DNA from: Nitrospina sp.
Lineage (GTDB): Bacteria > Nitrospinota > Nitrospinia > Nitrospinales > VA-1
DNA length: 51,724 bases
NCBI GenBank assembly: GCA_018673915.1
Contig: JABHBK010000030.1
Span: 1 to 51,724, forward strand
Direction: 5' to 3'
The notes beneath the pieces are model-generated. The model was not told where the DNA came from. It saw only the letters and a list, made by a program, of their open reading frames with translations, and did no database searches. The position numbers and the translations under genes were made by a program. Numbering within the stretch: the first letter of the stretch is position 1; every line of letters begins with the position of its first letter. Positions 44,563 to 51,724 of the stretch are shown here, piece after piece.

Positions 44563-45429
44563 TCACCCTTTCAGGGCTTCGGCGCCATTTACGATTTCTA
44601 TTAACTCTTTAGTGATATAAGCCTGACGGGCTTGATTATAAGTTAGAGTCAACTCACCAATCATTTTACCGGCATTACGGCTGGCACTATCCATCGCTGT
44701 CATCCGGGCTCCATGCTCACTGGCAGTAGACTCCAGAAACGCTCGGTACACTTCCACCGTCATATAACGTTTCAACAATTGATCCAGAATTGCTTCTTCA
44801 TCTGGCTCGTAGATATAATCCACCACAAATGTATCTTCTTTATGGGCCAGCTTTTCAGGAAGAACAGGGAGTAGTTGTTCAACCACAACCTCCTGCTGCA
44901 TCACCGACTTGAACTCGTTATAAACCATAAACACTTTGTCGATCTTTTTCTCTGAGAACATTTTAGCCAGATTCTCACCAATAGACTGTGCCTTCAGGTA
45001 ATCAAAATCCTTCGACCAGCCAATGATGTCATCTGTAATCGTTACGGGTCGGTTGCGGAAAATATCGTTTCCTTTTTTACCGGCAATGATCAAAGAGTTT
45101 TCATTTTCTGGATTCTCTTTCAGGTATTTGGCCGTTTTTCGGATAACGCTTCCGTTAAAACCTCCGCACAAGCCTTTGTCCGAAGTAATAATGAGTAGAA
45201 GATGACGATTTCCTTCCCGCACATCCAGCAAAGGATGCAAATCACCATTACAGCGTGCCGCCAAATGATTGAGAACATCCATCATCTTGATGGCGTAAGG
45301 TCGGGCTTCCAGAATGGCTAGCTGAGCCTTGCGCAACTTTGATGCCGCAACCAGTTTCATGGCCTTGGTGATCTGCTGCGTATTCTTTACGCTCTGGATA
45401 CGTCTCTTAATTTCTTTTAAATTGGGCAT
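44563..45429 (-). CDS. atpG: ATP synthase gamma subunit
   Basis: 288 residues, the rotor shaft. The N-terminal helix (MPNLKEIKRRIQSVKNTQQITKAM) and the C-terminal helix (ASRNAGKMIGELTLTYNQARQAYITKELIEI) form the coiled coil that turns inside the alpha-beta ring. The globular middle has SDKGLCGGFN. It lies three bases from atpA. Confidence 0.97.
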   Translation of the reverse strand: MPNLKEIKRRIQSVKNTQQITKAMKLVAASKLRKAQLAILEARPYAIKMMDVLNHLAARCNGDLHPLLDVREGNRHLLLIITSDKGLCGGFNGSVIRKTAKYLKENPENENSLIIAGKKGNDIFRNRPVTITDDIIGWSKDFDYLKAQSIGENLAKMFSEKKIDKVFMVYNEFKSVMQQEVVVEQLLPVLPEKLAHKEDTFVVDYIYEPDEEAILDQLLKRYMTVEVYRAFLESTASEHGARMTAMDSASRNAGKMIGELTLTYNQARQAYITKELIEIVNGAEALKG

Positions 45430-45432
45430 ATT

Positions 45433-46941
45433 TTAATTTTTGAAAAGACCCTTGAATTCATTGATAGCAGCCGTCACCTGAGCTTCGGTGTCATCATCAA
45501 GTTTCTTGGCTTCTGCAATTTTATCCATCACAGCTTTGTGTTTGTCTTCCATAAAATTAAGCAGGCCATTTTCAAACTTTTGGATATCGCCTACAGGAAT
45601 ATCGTCTACCAGGCCCCGCACGCCAGCAAAGATGGAAATGATTTGCTCAACTACGCTCAAGGGTTTGTACTGCCCCTGTTTGAGTAATTCAACAAGACGT
45701 TCGCCTCGGTGGAGCTGAGCTTGAGTCGCCGCATCGAGGTCACTGCCGAACTGTGCAAAGGCCGCCATTTCTCGGTATTGAGCCAAATCCAAGCGCAACT
45801 TACCAGCAACCTGCTTCATGCCCTTAATTTGGGCCGCGCCGCCAACACGAGAAACGGAAAGTCCAACATTAATCGCGGGACGCACTCCGGAGTAAAACAG
45901 GTCGGTTTCCAGAAAGATTTGTCCATCGGTAATAGAAATCACGTTAGTTGGAATATACGCAGAAACATCTCCCGCCTGGGTTTCAATGATCGGCAATGCC
46001 GTCATAGAACCTGCCCCCAACTCATCACTGACTTTTGCGGATCTTTCCAACAATCGGGAATGCAGAAAGAAAACATCGCCGGGATATGCTTCTCGTCCAG
46101 GAGGTCGTCTCAATAAAAGCGATAACTGTCGGTAAGCCGCTGCCTGCTTACTAAGATCATCGTAAACAATCAGGCAGTGTTGTCCATTATCACGAAAATA
46201 TTCACCCATGGCACACCCCGCATAGGGCGCAATAAACTGCATAGGTGCCGGATCACTGGCAGAAGCCGAAACAACGATGGTGTATTTCATTGCATCGTGC
46301 TGTTCCAGCGTTTTAACAACTCGGGCAACGGTGGACCGTTTTTGGCCTACCGCCACATAAATGCAGAACATGTTCTGCCCTTTTTGGTTGATGATCGCAT
46401 CGATAGCAACAGCAGTTTTCCCCGTTTGCCGATCACCAATGATCAACTCTCTCTGCCCACGCCCAATAGGAATCATTCCGTCAATAGACTTGATCCCTGT
46501 TTGCATGGGTTCATGAACGGATTTCCGATCAATAACGCCAGGCGCAACCCTTTCAATCGGGCCGAACTTTTCTGTCTTGATCGGACCCTTGCCATCAATA
46601 GGCTGGCCAATACCATCCACAACCCGGCCTACCATCTCAGGTCCAATAGGGACTTCCATAATGCGCCCGGTGCGCTTGACTTCATCGCCTTCTTTAATAT
46701 TATCATCGCGCCCAAGCAGAATCGCTCCCACATTGTCTTCTTCAAGATTTAAGACCATTCCAGCGAGGCCACCAGGAAACTCAAGGAGTTCACCTGCCAT
46801 AGCTTGACCCAGGCCATAAATCCGCGCAATACCATCTCCCACGGAAATTACCCGTCCGGTTTCCTTGAGCTCGAGTCCCCCTTCAAAGCCTTCAATCTGC
46901 TTTTGAATTAGGGAACTGATTTCATCGGCTCGTAAATTCAC
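45433..46941 (-). CDS. atpA: ATP synthase alpha subunit
   Basis: 502 residues, the non-catalytic nucleotide-binding subunit. The P loop GDRQTGKT lies at about 169-176, followed by the family's [10 protein letters not shown]. The signature [14 protein letters not shown] is present. Translation starts at GTG (46939-46941), fixed by a strong GAGGAGG site that lies inside the end of atpH, eight bases upstream. The atpH stop directly abuts the GTG, so translation is coupled. Confidence 0.98.
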   Translation of the reverse strand: MNLRADEISSLIQKQIEGFEGGLELKETGRVISVGDGIARIYGLGQAMAGELLEFPGGLAGMVLNLEEDNVGAILLGRDDNIKEGDEVKRTGRIMEVPIGPEMVGRVVDGIGQPIDGKGPIKTEKFGPIERVAPGVIDRKSVHEPMQTGIKSIDGMIPIGRGQRELIIGDRQTGKTAVAIDAIINQKGQNMFCIYVAVGQKRSTVARVVKTLEQHDAMKYTIVVSASASDPAPMQFIAPYAGCAMGEYFRDNGQHCLIVYDDLSKQAAAYRQLSLLLRRPPGREAYPGDVFFLHSRLLERSAKVSDELGAGSMTALPIIETQAGDVSAYIPTNVISITDGQIFLETDLFYSGVRPAINVGLSVSRVGGAAQIKGMKQVAGKLRLDLAQYREMAAFAQFGSDLDAATQAQLHRGERLVELLKQGQYKPLSVVEQIISIFAGVRGLVDDIPVGDIQKFENGLLNFMEDKHKAVMDKIAEAKKLDDDTEAQVTAAINEFKGLFKN

Positions 46942-47493
46942 TTAGGCTACCTCCTCTTTCTCTATCAATCGTTTCAAGATCTCCAGACGGTTACGAATGG
47001 TATCATCCGCTACCTGGTCCCCGATGCGTAACATGATGCCGCCGATCAGCGACTCATCCACCTCGGTATCGATCAAAATAGTTTTTTCCAATATCTTATT
47101 CAACGCAGCTTTCAGCCGGTCCATGTTCTCAGCGGTCAAAGGATGAGCCGAAGTAACGTGAACCCGGGTCCGGTTTAACCGGCGATCCACCACATACTCA
47201 AAGTATTCGACAATTTTCTCCAAAAACAGGATCTTGCCTCTTTCATTAAGCAAAATCATCATATTAGAGACTTTATCTTCAATTCCTAACCGACTGCATA
47301 TATCCTGAACCACGTTCTTTTTCTTTTCCGTGGAAATCGAGGGATGGTCAAAAAAACGCGCCAACTCATTTTCACCCTTTATGGCCGCATCAAAGGCTTG
47401 CAAGTCTTGCAGGGCTTTTTCCAGCGCGCCTGTATCCGAAATATTCCCGGACAGGGCCTCGGCATATCTTTTTCCAACCTGATTTTCCAACAT
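46942..47493 (-). CDS. atpH: ATP synthase delta subunit
   Basis: 183 residues, the cap that joins the peripheral stalk to the F1 head. The N-terminal helical bundle starts VGKRYAEALSG, and the C-terminal part has the signature VDESLIGGIMLRIGDQVADDTIRNRL, typical of the OSCP/delta family. Its last codons contain the ribosome site of atpA. It lies 22 bases after atpF. Confidence 0.96.
   Translation of the reverse strand: MLENQVGKRYAEALSGNISDTGALEKALQDLQAFDAAIKGENELARFFDHPSISTEKKKNVVQDICSRLGIEDKVSNMMILLNERGKILFLEKIVEYFEYVVDRRLNRTRVHVTSAHPLTAENMDRLKAALNKILEKTILIDTEVDESLIGGIMLRIGDQVADDTIRNRLEILKRLIEKEEVA
46950..46956 (-). promoter_or_regulatory. Ribosome binding site deciding the GTG start of atpA
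   Basis: GAGGAGG on the minus strand, inside the last codons of atpH, eight bases before the GTG at 46939-46941. Confidence 0.85.
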
Positions 47494-47515
47494 CGCTCAA
47501 CCTTAATTTATGGTG

Positions 47516-48037
47516 TCAGTTTCTCTGACGTTTTTCCAATTCCTGAATCACCTGTTCGATGGACTCCTCAACAAGTCTTTTTTTATCTTCATCACCCAGA
47601 GCTTTTTTAAGAAATTTTTCTGTAGAGGCAATGGTCAAAGCTGCCGTGTAACTACGCATTTCCTGGAGCAGCTTGTCGCGCGAACTTTGAATTTCCTGTT
47701 CTGCATCCTTTTGAACCTGCCGGACTTTTGCCTCGGTTTCCTGAAGGTTTTTTTCCTGAAATTTCTTAGCCTCATCCTGGGCTAGCTGCACAATCGTCTC
47801 GGCCTTACCATGGGCAGCTTTTAAAGTTTCTTCCAGGTCTTTTTTAATCGTTTGCGCATCTTCTTTTAGCTTCTCAGAATCTTCAATATCCTTCCGGATC
47901 TTTTTTTCGCGTTCTTCCAGAGCCTCCAATATAGGAGGAAAAGCAAATTTCTTGAGAAGAAAAAATAAAATAGCAAAGGAAAGCAACGACCAGAAAATCA
48001 GCGATCCAAAAACAGAAACCTGTTCAAATTGAGGCAT
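47516..48037 (-). CDS. atpF: ATP synthase b subunit
   Basis: 173 residues, the peripheral stalk. One N-terminal membrane helix (about 8-28, LIFWSLLSFAILFFLLKKFAF) is followed by PPILEALEEREKKI and a long charged coiled coil to the end. Only one b gene is present, so the stalk is expected to be a b homodimer and not a b/b' pair. It lies 58 bases after atpE and 22 before atpH. Confidence 0.95.
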   Translation of the reverse strand: MPQFEQVSVFGSLIFWSLLSFAILFFLLKKFAFPPILEALEEREKKIRKDIEDSEKLKEDAQTIKKDLEETLKAAHGKAETIVQLAQDEAKKFQEKNLQETEAKVRQVQKDAEQEIQSSRDKLLQEMRSYTAALTIASTEKFLKKALGDEDKKRLVEESIEQVIQELEKRQRN

Positions 48038-48095
48038 ATCCGTTCCTTAAAAAAAGTTCGTCCAACGAGGAAATGGCACCTTGCCATAGCCCCTT

Positions 48096-48317
48096 TTATG
48101 GCATGATGATGAAAGCAATAACCAACGCATACAATGCAATAGCTTCTACCAGAGCAAAACCGATCCAGCAATATTTGGCAACCCGCGCTTCTGCGTTAGG
48201 TTGACGCCCAACCGTCTCGATGGTTTTCGCGAAAATATAAGCGATCCCCAAGGCAGCGCCAAAAAATCCGGCGGCACACAATCCCATTCCAATTAATGCA
48301 GCAGCTTCAGAACCCAT
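48096..48317 (-). CDS. atpE: ATP synthase c subunit (proton-type by residues)
   Basis: 73 residues, two membrane helices joined by the polar loop RQPNAEAR. The ion-carrying carboxylate is E58 (FALVEAIALY). Sodium-type c subunits, as in Ilyobacter, have Gln in helix 1 and Ser or Thr after the Glu. Here the matching residues are I25 and A59, so the sodium site is absent and proton coupling is inferred. Its position between atpB and atpF is standard. The ring size cannot be told from the sequence. Confidence 0.96.
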   Translation of the reverse strand: MGSEAAALIGMGLCAAGFFGAALGIAYIFAKTIETVGRQPNAEARVAKYCWIGFALVEAIALYALVIAFIIMP

Positions 48318-48351
48318 TCTTCCCTCCTACGAAAAGTTTGTGACAATAAAA

Positions 48352-49083
48352 TTAATGTAACTTGATTACATCGCCAATGTAGACACAAGTCAGCGTTGTA
48401 AAAATATAAGCCTGAATAAACGCGATTGCGATTTCCAATCCGTTAATGATAATCGTGAATCCAAAGGGCATCCAGCTTACCCACGCGGGTGATGTCAAAG
48501 CCAGCCCGAACAGCACCGCCAGAACAGTATGCCCTGCCGTCATATTGGCAAACAACCGAACCGCAAGCGATATAGGACGTGCCAGCATACTGATAATTTC
48601 AATCGGAATCATTAACGGAATCATGATCTTGGGAACGCCGGGCGGAACCAGAATCCCTAAAAAATGCATGCCGTGCTTGCAGAACCCGATCACCAGAGTC
48701 ATGATAAAAATGCCCGTGGCAAACGCCCCTGTCACTACCACCTGACTGGTGATGGTGTAAGAACCCGGAACCAGCCCGATCAGGTTACATGCCAGAATAA
48801 ATAGAAACAGAGAGGCAATAAACGGAACATATTTTTTACCCTCATCTTCTCCGATAAACTCATAGACCATACTGCGTATGAACTCCAGGGAAATTTCCAG
48901 AACGCTTTGCAGTTTTCCAGGTATGGGAGAAACCCCCCGGTTCACCACCAGCATGAAACTTCCGGCAATTATGGCCAACCCTACCCACATCGCCACCACA
49001 GCGTTGTTAATAGAAAGGTCAAGCCCACCTATATGAATAGGGATAATAGTATGAACTTCAAAATGATGTAACGGACTTTCCAT
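48352..49083 (-). CDS. atpB: ATP synthase a subunit
   Basis: 243 residues, the membrane stator with the ion half-channels. The essential arginine is R176 (LAVRLFANMTAGH). About five or six helices are visible, and the last (IAIAFIQAYIFTTLTCVYIGD) carries the conserved Q near the channel. It follows atpZ by eight bases and precedes atpE by 34. Confidence 0.96.
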   Translation of the reverse strand: MESPLHHFEVHTIIPIHIGGLDLSINNAVVAMWVGLAIIAGSFMLVVNRGVSPIPGKLQSVLEISLEFIRSMVYEFIGEDEGKKYVPFIASLFLFILACNLIGLVPGSYTITSQVVVTGAFATGIFIMTLVIGFCKHGMHFLGILVPPGVPKIMIPLMIPIEIISMLARPISLAVRLFANMTAGHTVLAVLFGLALTSPAWVSWMPFGFTIIINGLEIAIAFIQAYIFTTLTCVYIGDVIKLH

Positions 49084-49091
49084 AGTAAAAT

Positions 49092-49328
49092 CTAATCCCG
49101 GTTGGTATCATCGTCGTCGATAGTTAACAACATGGCTGCCCGATATACGTTCAAACAACCTGCTGCCCCACCCAAAATAACTCCTACTGCCAAACCCCAA
49201 GGCCGCGTGTCAAAAAATTTATCAAACCCATGACCCAGTAAAGCACCGATCAACGTAGCTACCGTCAGTTCAGTTCCTAGTCTGAACGCAATCTGCATAC
49301 CTTGACGGAGGCCGTTGTTTTCACTCAT
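49092..49328 (-). CDS. atpZ: AtpZ-like accessory protein (AtpI family)
   Basis: 78 residues with two membrane helices (about 20-38 and 47-70) and the family pattern LRQGMQIAFRLGTELTVATLIGALLGHGFDKFF, PWGLAVGVILGGAAGCLNVYRA. AtpZ/AtpI proteins assist assembly of the c ring or transport magnesium/calcium; the exact role here is not shown. I start at the ATG at 49328 because the conserved part begins there. A longer frame from a TTG at 49403 adds 25 unmatched residues. It is the first gene of the atp operon. Confidence 0.85.
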   Translation of the reverse strand: MSENNGLRQGMQIAFRLGTELTVATLIGALLGHGFDKFFDTRPWGLAVGVILGGAAGCLNVYRAAMLLTIDDDDTNRD

Positions 49329-49569
49329 TAAATTAATGCTTTGGTAGGAATCAACTAGCAGGAAATCGGGGCCATCATACCTCAACGTATTAATGTTGTC
49401 CAAAAAAAAATTTTATCGTTCAAAAGACGCAAATATTTGAAAATTTAACCTGGATTTCTGCAAGTTAGCCCTTAAATCAGGCCAGAGCCCATAATTCAAT
49501 ATGAAATGCGCCAAAAAAACCTCGAAAGGCCCACAATTCACACTTGGAATTTAATAAATGGGTTAACTT

Positions 49570-49896
49570 CTAATAAGGTAGGGTTCCATATTCCTGTTCA
49601 TACGCATCAAGAGGCATCATATCTATAGCATCCCAAGGGCAACCTTCAAGGAAGGTATCCATCGGGCCTTTACTGATACATTTTTTACAACCAATGCACA
49701 GCAAGGGATCTACCAGAATACGAACAAAAGCCGGAGCATCAGGGTTTTCCACTTCATTCATACACAGGTCAACCGGGCACTCGGTAACGCAGATGGGGGC
49801 CCCGCCACAACCCGTACAGGCATCGTTGATTACGGCCAATATCTTTGGTTTGCGTTTTCTCTGTACATCTCGCTTGGCTTTTTCTTTAGTGGCCAT
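49570..49896 (-). CDS. Two-cluster 4Fe-4S ferredoxin-type protein
   Basis: 108 residues. A basic N terminus (KEKAKRDVQRKRKPK) precedes two cluster motifs. The first is CxxCx5Cx3CP (CTGCGGAPICVTECP), with three extra residues compared with the standard CxxCxxC, so its cluster may have an altered potential. The second is CxxCxxCx12CP (CIGCKKC ... EGCP). There is no signal peptide, so it is a cytoplasmic electron carrier. Its partner enzymes are not nearby. A sigma-70-like promoter is at 49961-49990. The variant first motif and the GC-poor, separate position are its notable features. Confidence 0.85.
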   Translation of the reverse strand: MATKEKAKRDVQRKRKPKILAVINDACTGCGGAPICVTECPVDLCMNEVENPDAPAFVRILVDPLLCIGCKKCISKGPMDTFLEGCPWDAIDMMPLDAYEQEYGTLPY

Positions 49897-50292
49897 GAAT
49901 CTTTCCTATTACAAATTATATTTACGATACGTCTTGATAATACTAACAAAATTTTTGCAGATTATAACCATAATTGGTCATGCATTTCAATATTTGCCGC
50001 AATAAAATATAAGCAATACAGTAATACAATATACACTTTAATCTTGTGTTCCCGCAGACTACTGATTCCCGGATGAACTAAACACCTCGCCGTGAGCCTT
50101 TTTAATTTACTCCCGCGAGCCCCTGTATTAGTATAAGGCTTGAGTGAATTCGGGATAAGCTCCACTCTCTTAAGGGGTTGTAGATACCCCGCTTTCCCTC
50201 GATCAGACAATAATCTGGAACATTTAATCTAAAACTCCACCCTGATAGGTTTCCTTCACTATGGGAAAATTGGGTGAATCAATATTTTTGCC
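49897..50292. other. 396-base intergenic region, ferredoxin / holB
   Basis: The left 95 bases hold the ferredoxin leader and promoter (49961-49990). The section 50060-50215 is more GC-rich than its flanks and may be structured: CCGTGAGCC (50090-50098) and CCGCGAGCC (50113-50121) are near-repeats 23 bases apart, CTCGC (50086-50090) can pair with GCGAG (50115-50119), and GGGGT/ACCCC form a small hairpin (50074-50090 offset by 100, i.e. 50174-50190). An 82-codon frame on the minus strand from a TTG at 50210 has no ribosome site and no recognised family, so I do not call it a gene. Confidence 0.45.
49961..49990 (-). promoter_or_regulatory. Candidate ferredoxin promoter (sigma-70 type)
   Basis: On the minus strand TTGAAA (49985-49990), an 18-base spacer and a perfect TATAAT (49961-49966). 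Transcription would start near 49954 and leave a leader of about 58 bases. Confidence 0.55.
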
Positions 50293-51306
50293 ATGTCATT
50301 CAAATCAGTTCTGGGCCAATTACAACCTAAAAGAATTCTGACCAACGCTCTCCAAAACAGCAGTGTCGCACACGCCTACCTGTTTTATGGTCAAGAGAGT
50401 ATCGGGAAAAAAAAATTGGCCATTGCCTTCGCCAAGGCGCTCAATTGTAAAGAGACGGATCCGCTGGATGCCTGTGATGAGTGTGCGTCCTGCCTGAAAA
50501 TTGAACGCAGAATTCATCCAGATTTTTTCTATATCGAACCCGCCAAAAGTACTCCAACCTCGCGGGAGGCTGTCATAAAAATAGAAGAAATTCGCGAACT
50601 GCAAAAAAAGCTAGCCTACTTGCCTTATGAGGGAAAAACGAAAGTTGTAGTGATCGATTCTGCCGAACTTATGAACGTGCAGGCGGCGAATTCTTTTTTA
50701 AAAACACTGGAAGAACCACCGTCCTCCACAGTATTGATTCTGATTTCTTCCAATCCCCATCGATTATTGCCGACCCTTATTTCGAGGTGTCAGGGAATTC
50801 AGTTTCACCGGCTCTCTTTAAATGACATCAGAGAGATCCTCAAATCTCAGCCTCAAGAGGAGAGAGAGTCGTTGACAGAATCTGAGTTTCGCGTCAATCG
50901 GTCGCAAGGAAGTGTAGATCGGGCACTGGCAGAAGACCTTGCAGAAATGGAAGGTTTAAGAGAGCAATTGTTGGAAGTTCTTAAAAATGTTTCTTTTGAC
51001 CGGATGGATATTGTGTTTGGTTTTGCTAAGGCCTGGGCAAGGCAGACTGAGCAACTTCAGATAGTATTAAATGAATTATTGGGCTTGATTCGTGACTTGG
51101 CTCTCTATCGTTCCGGTTGCGGTCAATCAGATATCCAAAACGCAAATTTATCGGCTACAATGATTCCTGTAGCGCAAAGCCACAGTCTAAAAACATGGTT
51201 GGATCGATTTAACGCTGTCCGCAACACTCAGATCGCCTTGTCTGGCAATGCTAACGCCCAACTATTTCTAGAAAATATGCTAATTGAATTTTGTGAGGCC
51301 GCGTAA
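50293..51306 (+). CDS. holB: DNA polymerase III delta' subunit
   Basis: 337 residues, part of the clamp loader that places the sliding clamp on DNA. The P loop is degenerate (YGQESIGKKKLA), as expected for delta', which does not hydrolyse ATP. The zinc site uses C52, C61, C64 and C67 (ACDECASCLKIERRIHPD). The late SRC motif (ISRCQGIQF) and a C-terminal helical domain complete it. It precedes a PSP1-domain gene by five bases, a common bacterial gene order. Confidence 0.94.
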   Translation: MSFKSVLGQLQPKRILTNALQNSSVAHAYLFYGQESIGKKKLAIAFAKALNCKETDPLDACDECASCLKIERRIHPDFFYIEPAKSTPTSREAVIKIEEIRELQKKLAYLPYEGKTKVVVIDSAELMNVQAANSFLKTLEEPPSSTVLILISSNPHRLLPTLISRCQGIQFHRLSLNDIREILKSQPQEERESLTESEFRVNRSQGSVDRALAEDLAEMEGLREQLLEVLKNVSFDRMDIVFGFAKAWARQTEQLQIVLNELLGLIRDLALYRSGCGQSDIQNANLSATMIPVAQSHSLKTWLDRFNAVRNTQIALSGNANAQLFLENMLIEFCEAA

Positions 51307-51311
51307 AGTTT

Positions 51312-51724
51312 ATGAATACCGCTGTTAAAGAAACGCCTCCTTCTACAAATCAATCCGTCAGATTTGTTATCGGGGTACGAATCCTGGACCAGGTTAAGTC
51401 GGCTCTTTATAATCCCGGAGACTTAAAGCTAAAAGTGGGCAAGACGGTGATGGTAAATACCGATCAGGGATTAAAAATGGGCGTGATTGCTTCCAATAAA
51501 CTCCCAAATTTTCGCCAGGACAGCACCTTTAACCGGGTATTGCGCCTCGCCAATGACAACGATATTCAGGCAGAAAACCGGCGACTCCAGGTCGAGGAAA
51601 AAGCGAAAACTCTGAGCAGTAATAAAATTGCAGAGCTGAAGCTTCCGATGAACCTGAGTCGAGTGGTGCATCAGCCACATATGAACAAGACCATATTTTT
51701 CTTCACGGCTGAAGGTCGGGTGGA
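51312..51724 (+). CDS. PSP1-domain protein, RicT/YaaT-like (3' partial)
   Basis: The frame runs off the right edge after 137 residues, so the C-terminal part is missing. The visible part has the PSP1 pattern: FVIGVRI near the start, then LKLKVGKTVMVNTDQGLKMGVI, and near the edge KTIFFFTAEGRVD, where RicT proteins have FYFTAEGRVDFR. In Bacillus RicT works with RicA and RicF in RNA processing and development; Gram-negative members are little studied. It starts five bases after holB, so the two are an operon. No Shine-Dalgarno is clear. Confidence 0.88.
   Translation, partial: MNTAVKETPPSTNQSVRFVIGVRILDQVKSALYNPGDLKLKVGKTVMVNTDQGLKMGVIASNKLPNFRQDSTFNRVLRLANDNDIQAENRRLQVEEKAKTLSSNKIAELKLPMNLSRVVHQPHMNKTIFFFTAEGRV

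Noticed and set aside
46177..46752. 191-codon plus-strand frame opposite atpA
   Set aside because: Shadow of atpA; no independent coding evidence.
48096..48317. Sodium-dependent ATP synthase
   Set aside because: The c subunit has I25 and A59 where sodium types need Gln and Ser/Thr.
49329..49403. 25-residue N-terminal extension of AtpZ from a TTG
   Set aside because: No family similarity and no ribosome site; the conserved part starts at the ATG at 49328.
49962..50210. 82-codon minus-strand frame between the ferredoxin gene and holB
   Set aside because: TTG start without ribosome site, overlaps the ferredoxin promoter, no recognised family. Kept only as part of the unexplained region.

Overview
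The window looks like chromosomal DNA of a free-living, Gram-negative bacterium of moderate to low GC. Signal-peptide proteins, a secretin-like fragment, a bacterial F-type ATP synthase and an HtrA protease support this. The gene content and an unusual two-cluster ferredoxin remind me of Nitrospinota-type genomes, but that placement is recollection, not proof. I see no insertion sequence, phage, CRISPR array or rRNA. One tRNA (Pro, anticodon CGG) is present.

Layout. 1-950: a CheX-like phosphatase cut by the left edge, facing a PilZ c-di-GMP-binding protein. 1.1-6.45 kb: a proteostasis block dnaK-grpE-dnaJ followed by a periplasmic HtrA protease, closed by a strong terminator. 6.46-12.5 kb: the two subunits of NADPH glutamate synthase (gltB-gltD) on the minus strand. 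13.1-17.8 kb: a CBS-CBS-ACT protein, leuA, cmoA (apparently starting at an ATT codon), a small zinc ribbon, a radical SAM/SPASM enzyme and tRNA-Pro. 17.9-27.0 kb: an ABC-F ATPase, then glycogen/alpha-glucan metabolism (glgP on plus; glgB, a shortened GH57 protein and malQ on minus), with no glgA or glgC in view.

27.2-35.0 kb is an AT-rich block of small, poorly known genes: a DUF3619-like/DUF3106-like pair without its usual sigma factor, a secreted formylglycine-fold protein, a voltage-gated-type potassium channel, a 47-residue membrane peptide behind a sigma-54-like promoter, a secretin-domain fragment, a J-domain protein, a membrane protein, a GNAT acetyltransferase, a DnaJ relative with half a zinc finger overlapping a membrane protein that ends like flagellar FliF, and a DUF1566-like protein with an Ala-rich tail. 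This is where an undescribed system is most likely, but nothing here proves one.

35.2-51.7 kb returns to core functions: two peptide-type ABC permeases without partners, a UbiD-family decarboxylase, uvrA, an NTF2-like and a secreted DsrE-like protein, the ATP synthase operon (atpZ-B-E-F-H-A-G-D-C, minus strand), a ferredoxin, then holB and a PSP1-domain gene cut by the right edge. The c-subunit lacks the known sodium ligands, so proton coupling is inferred.
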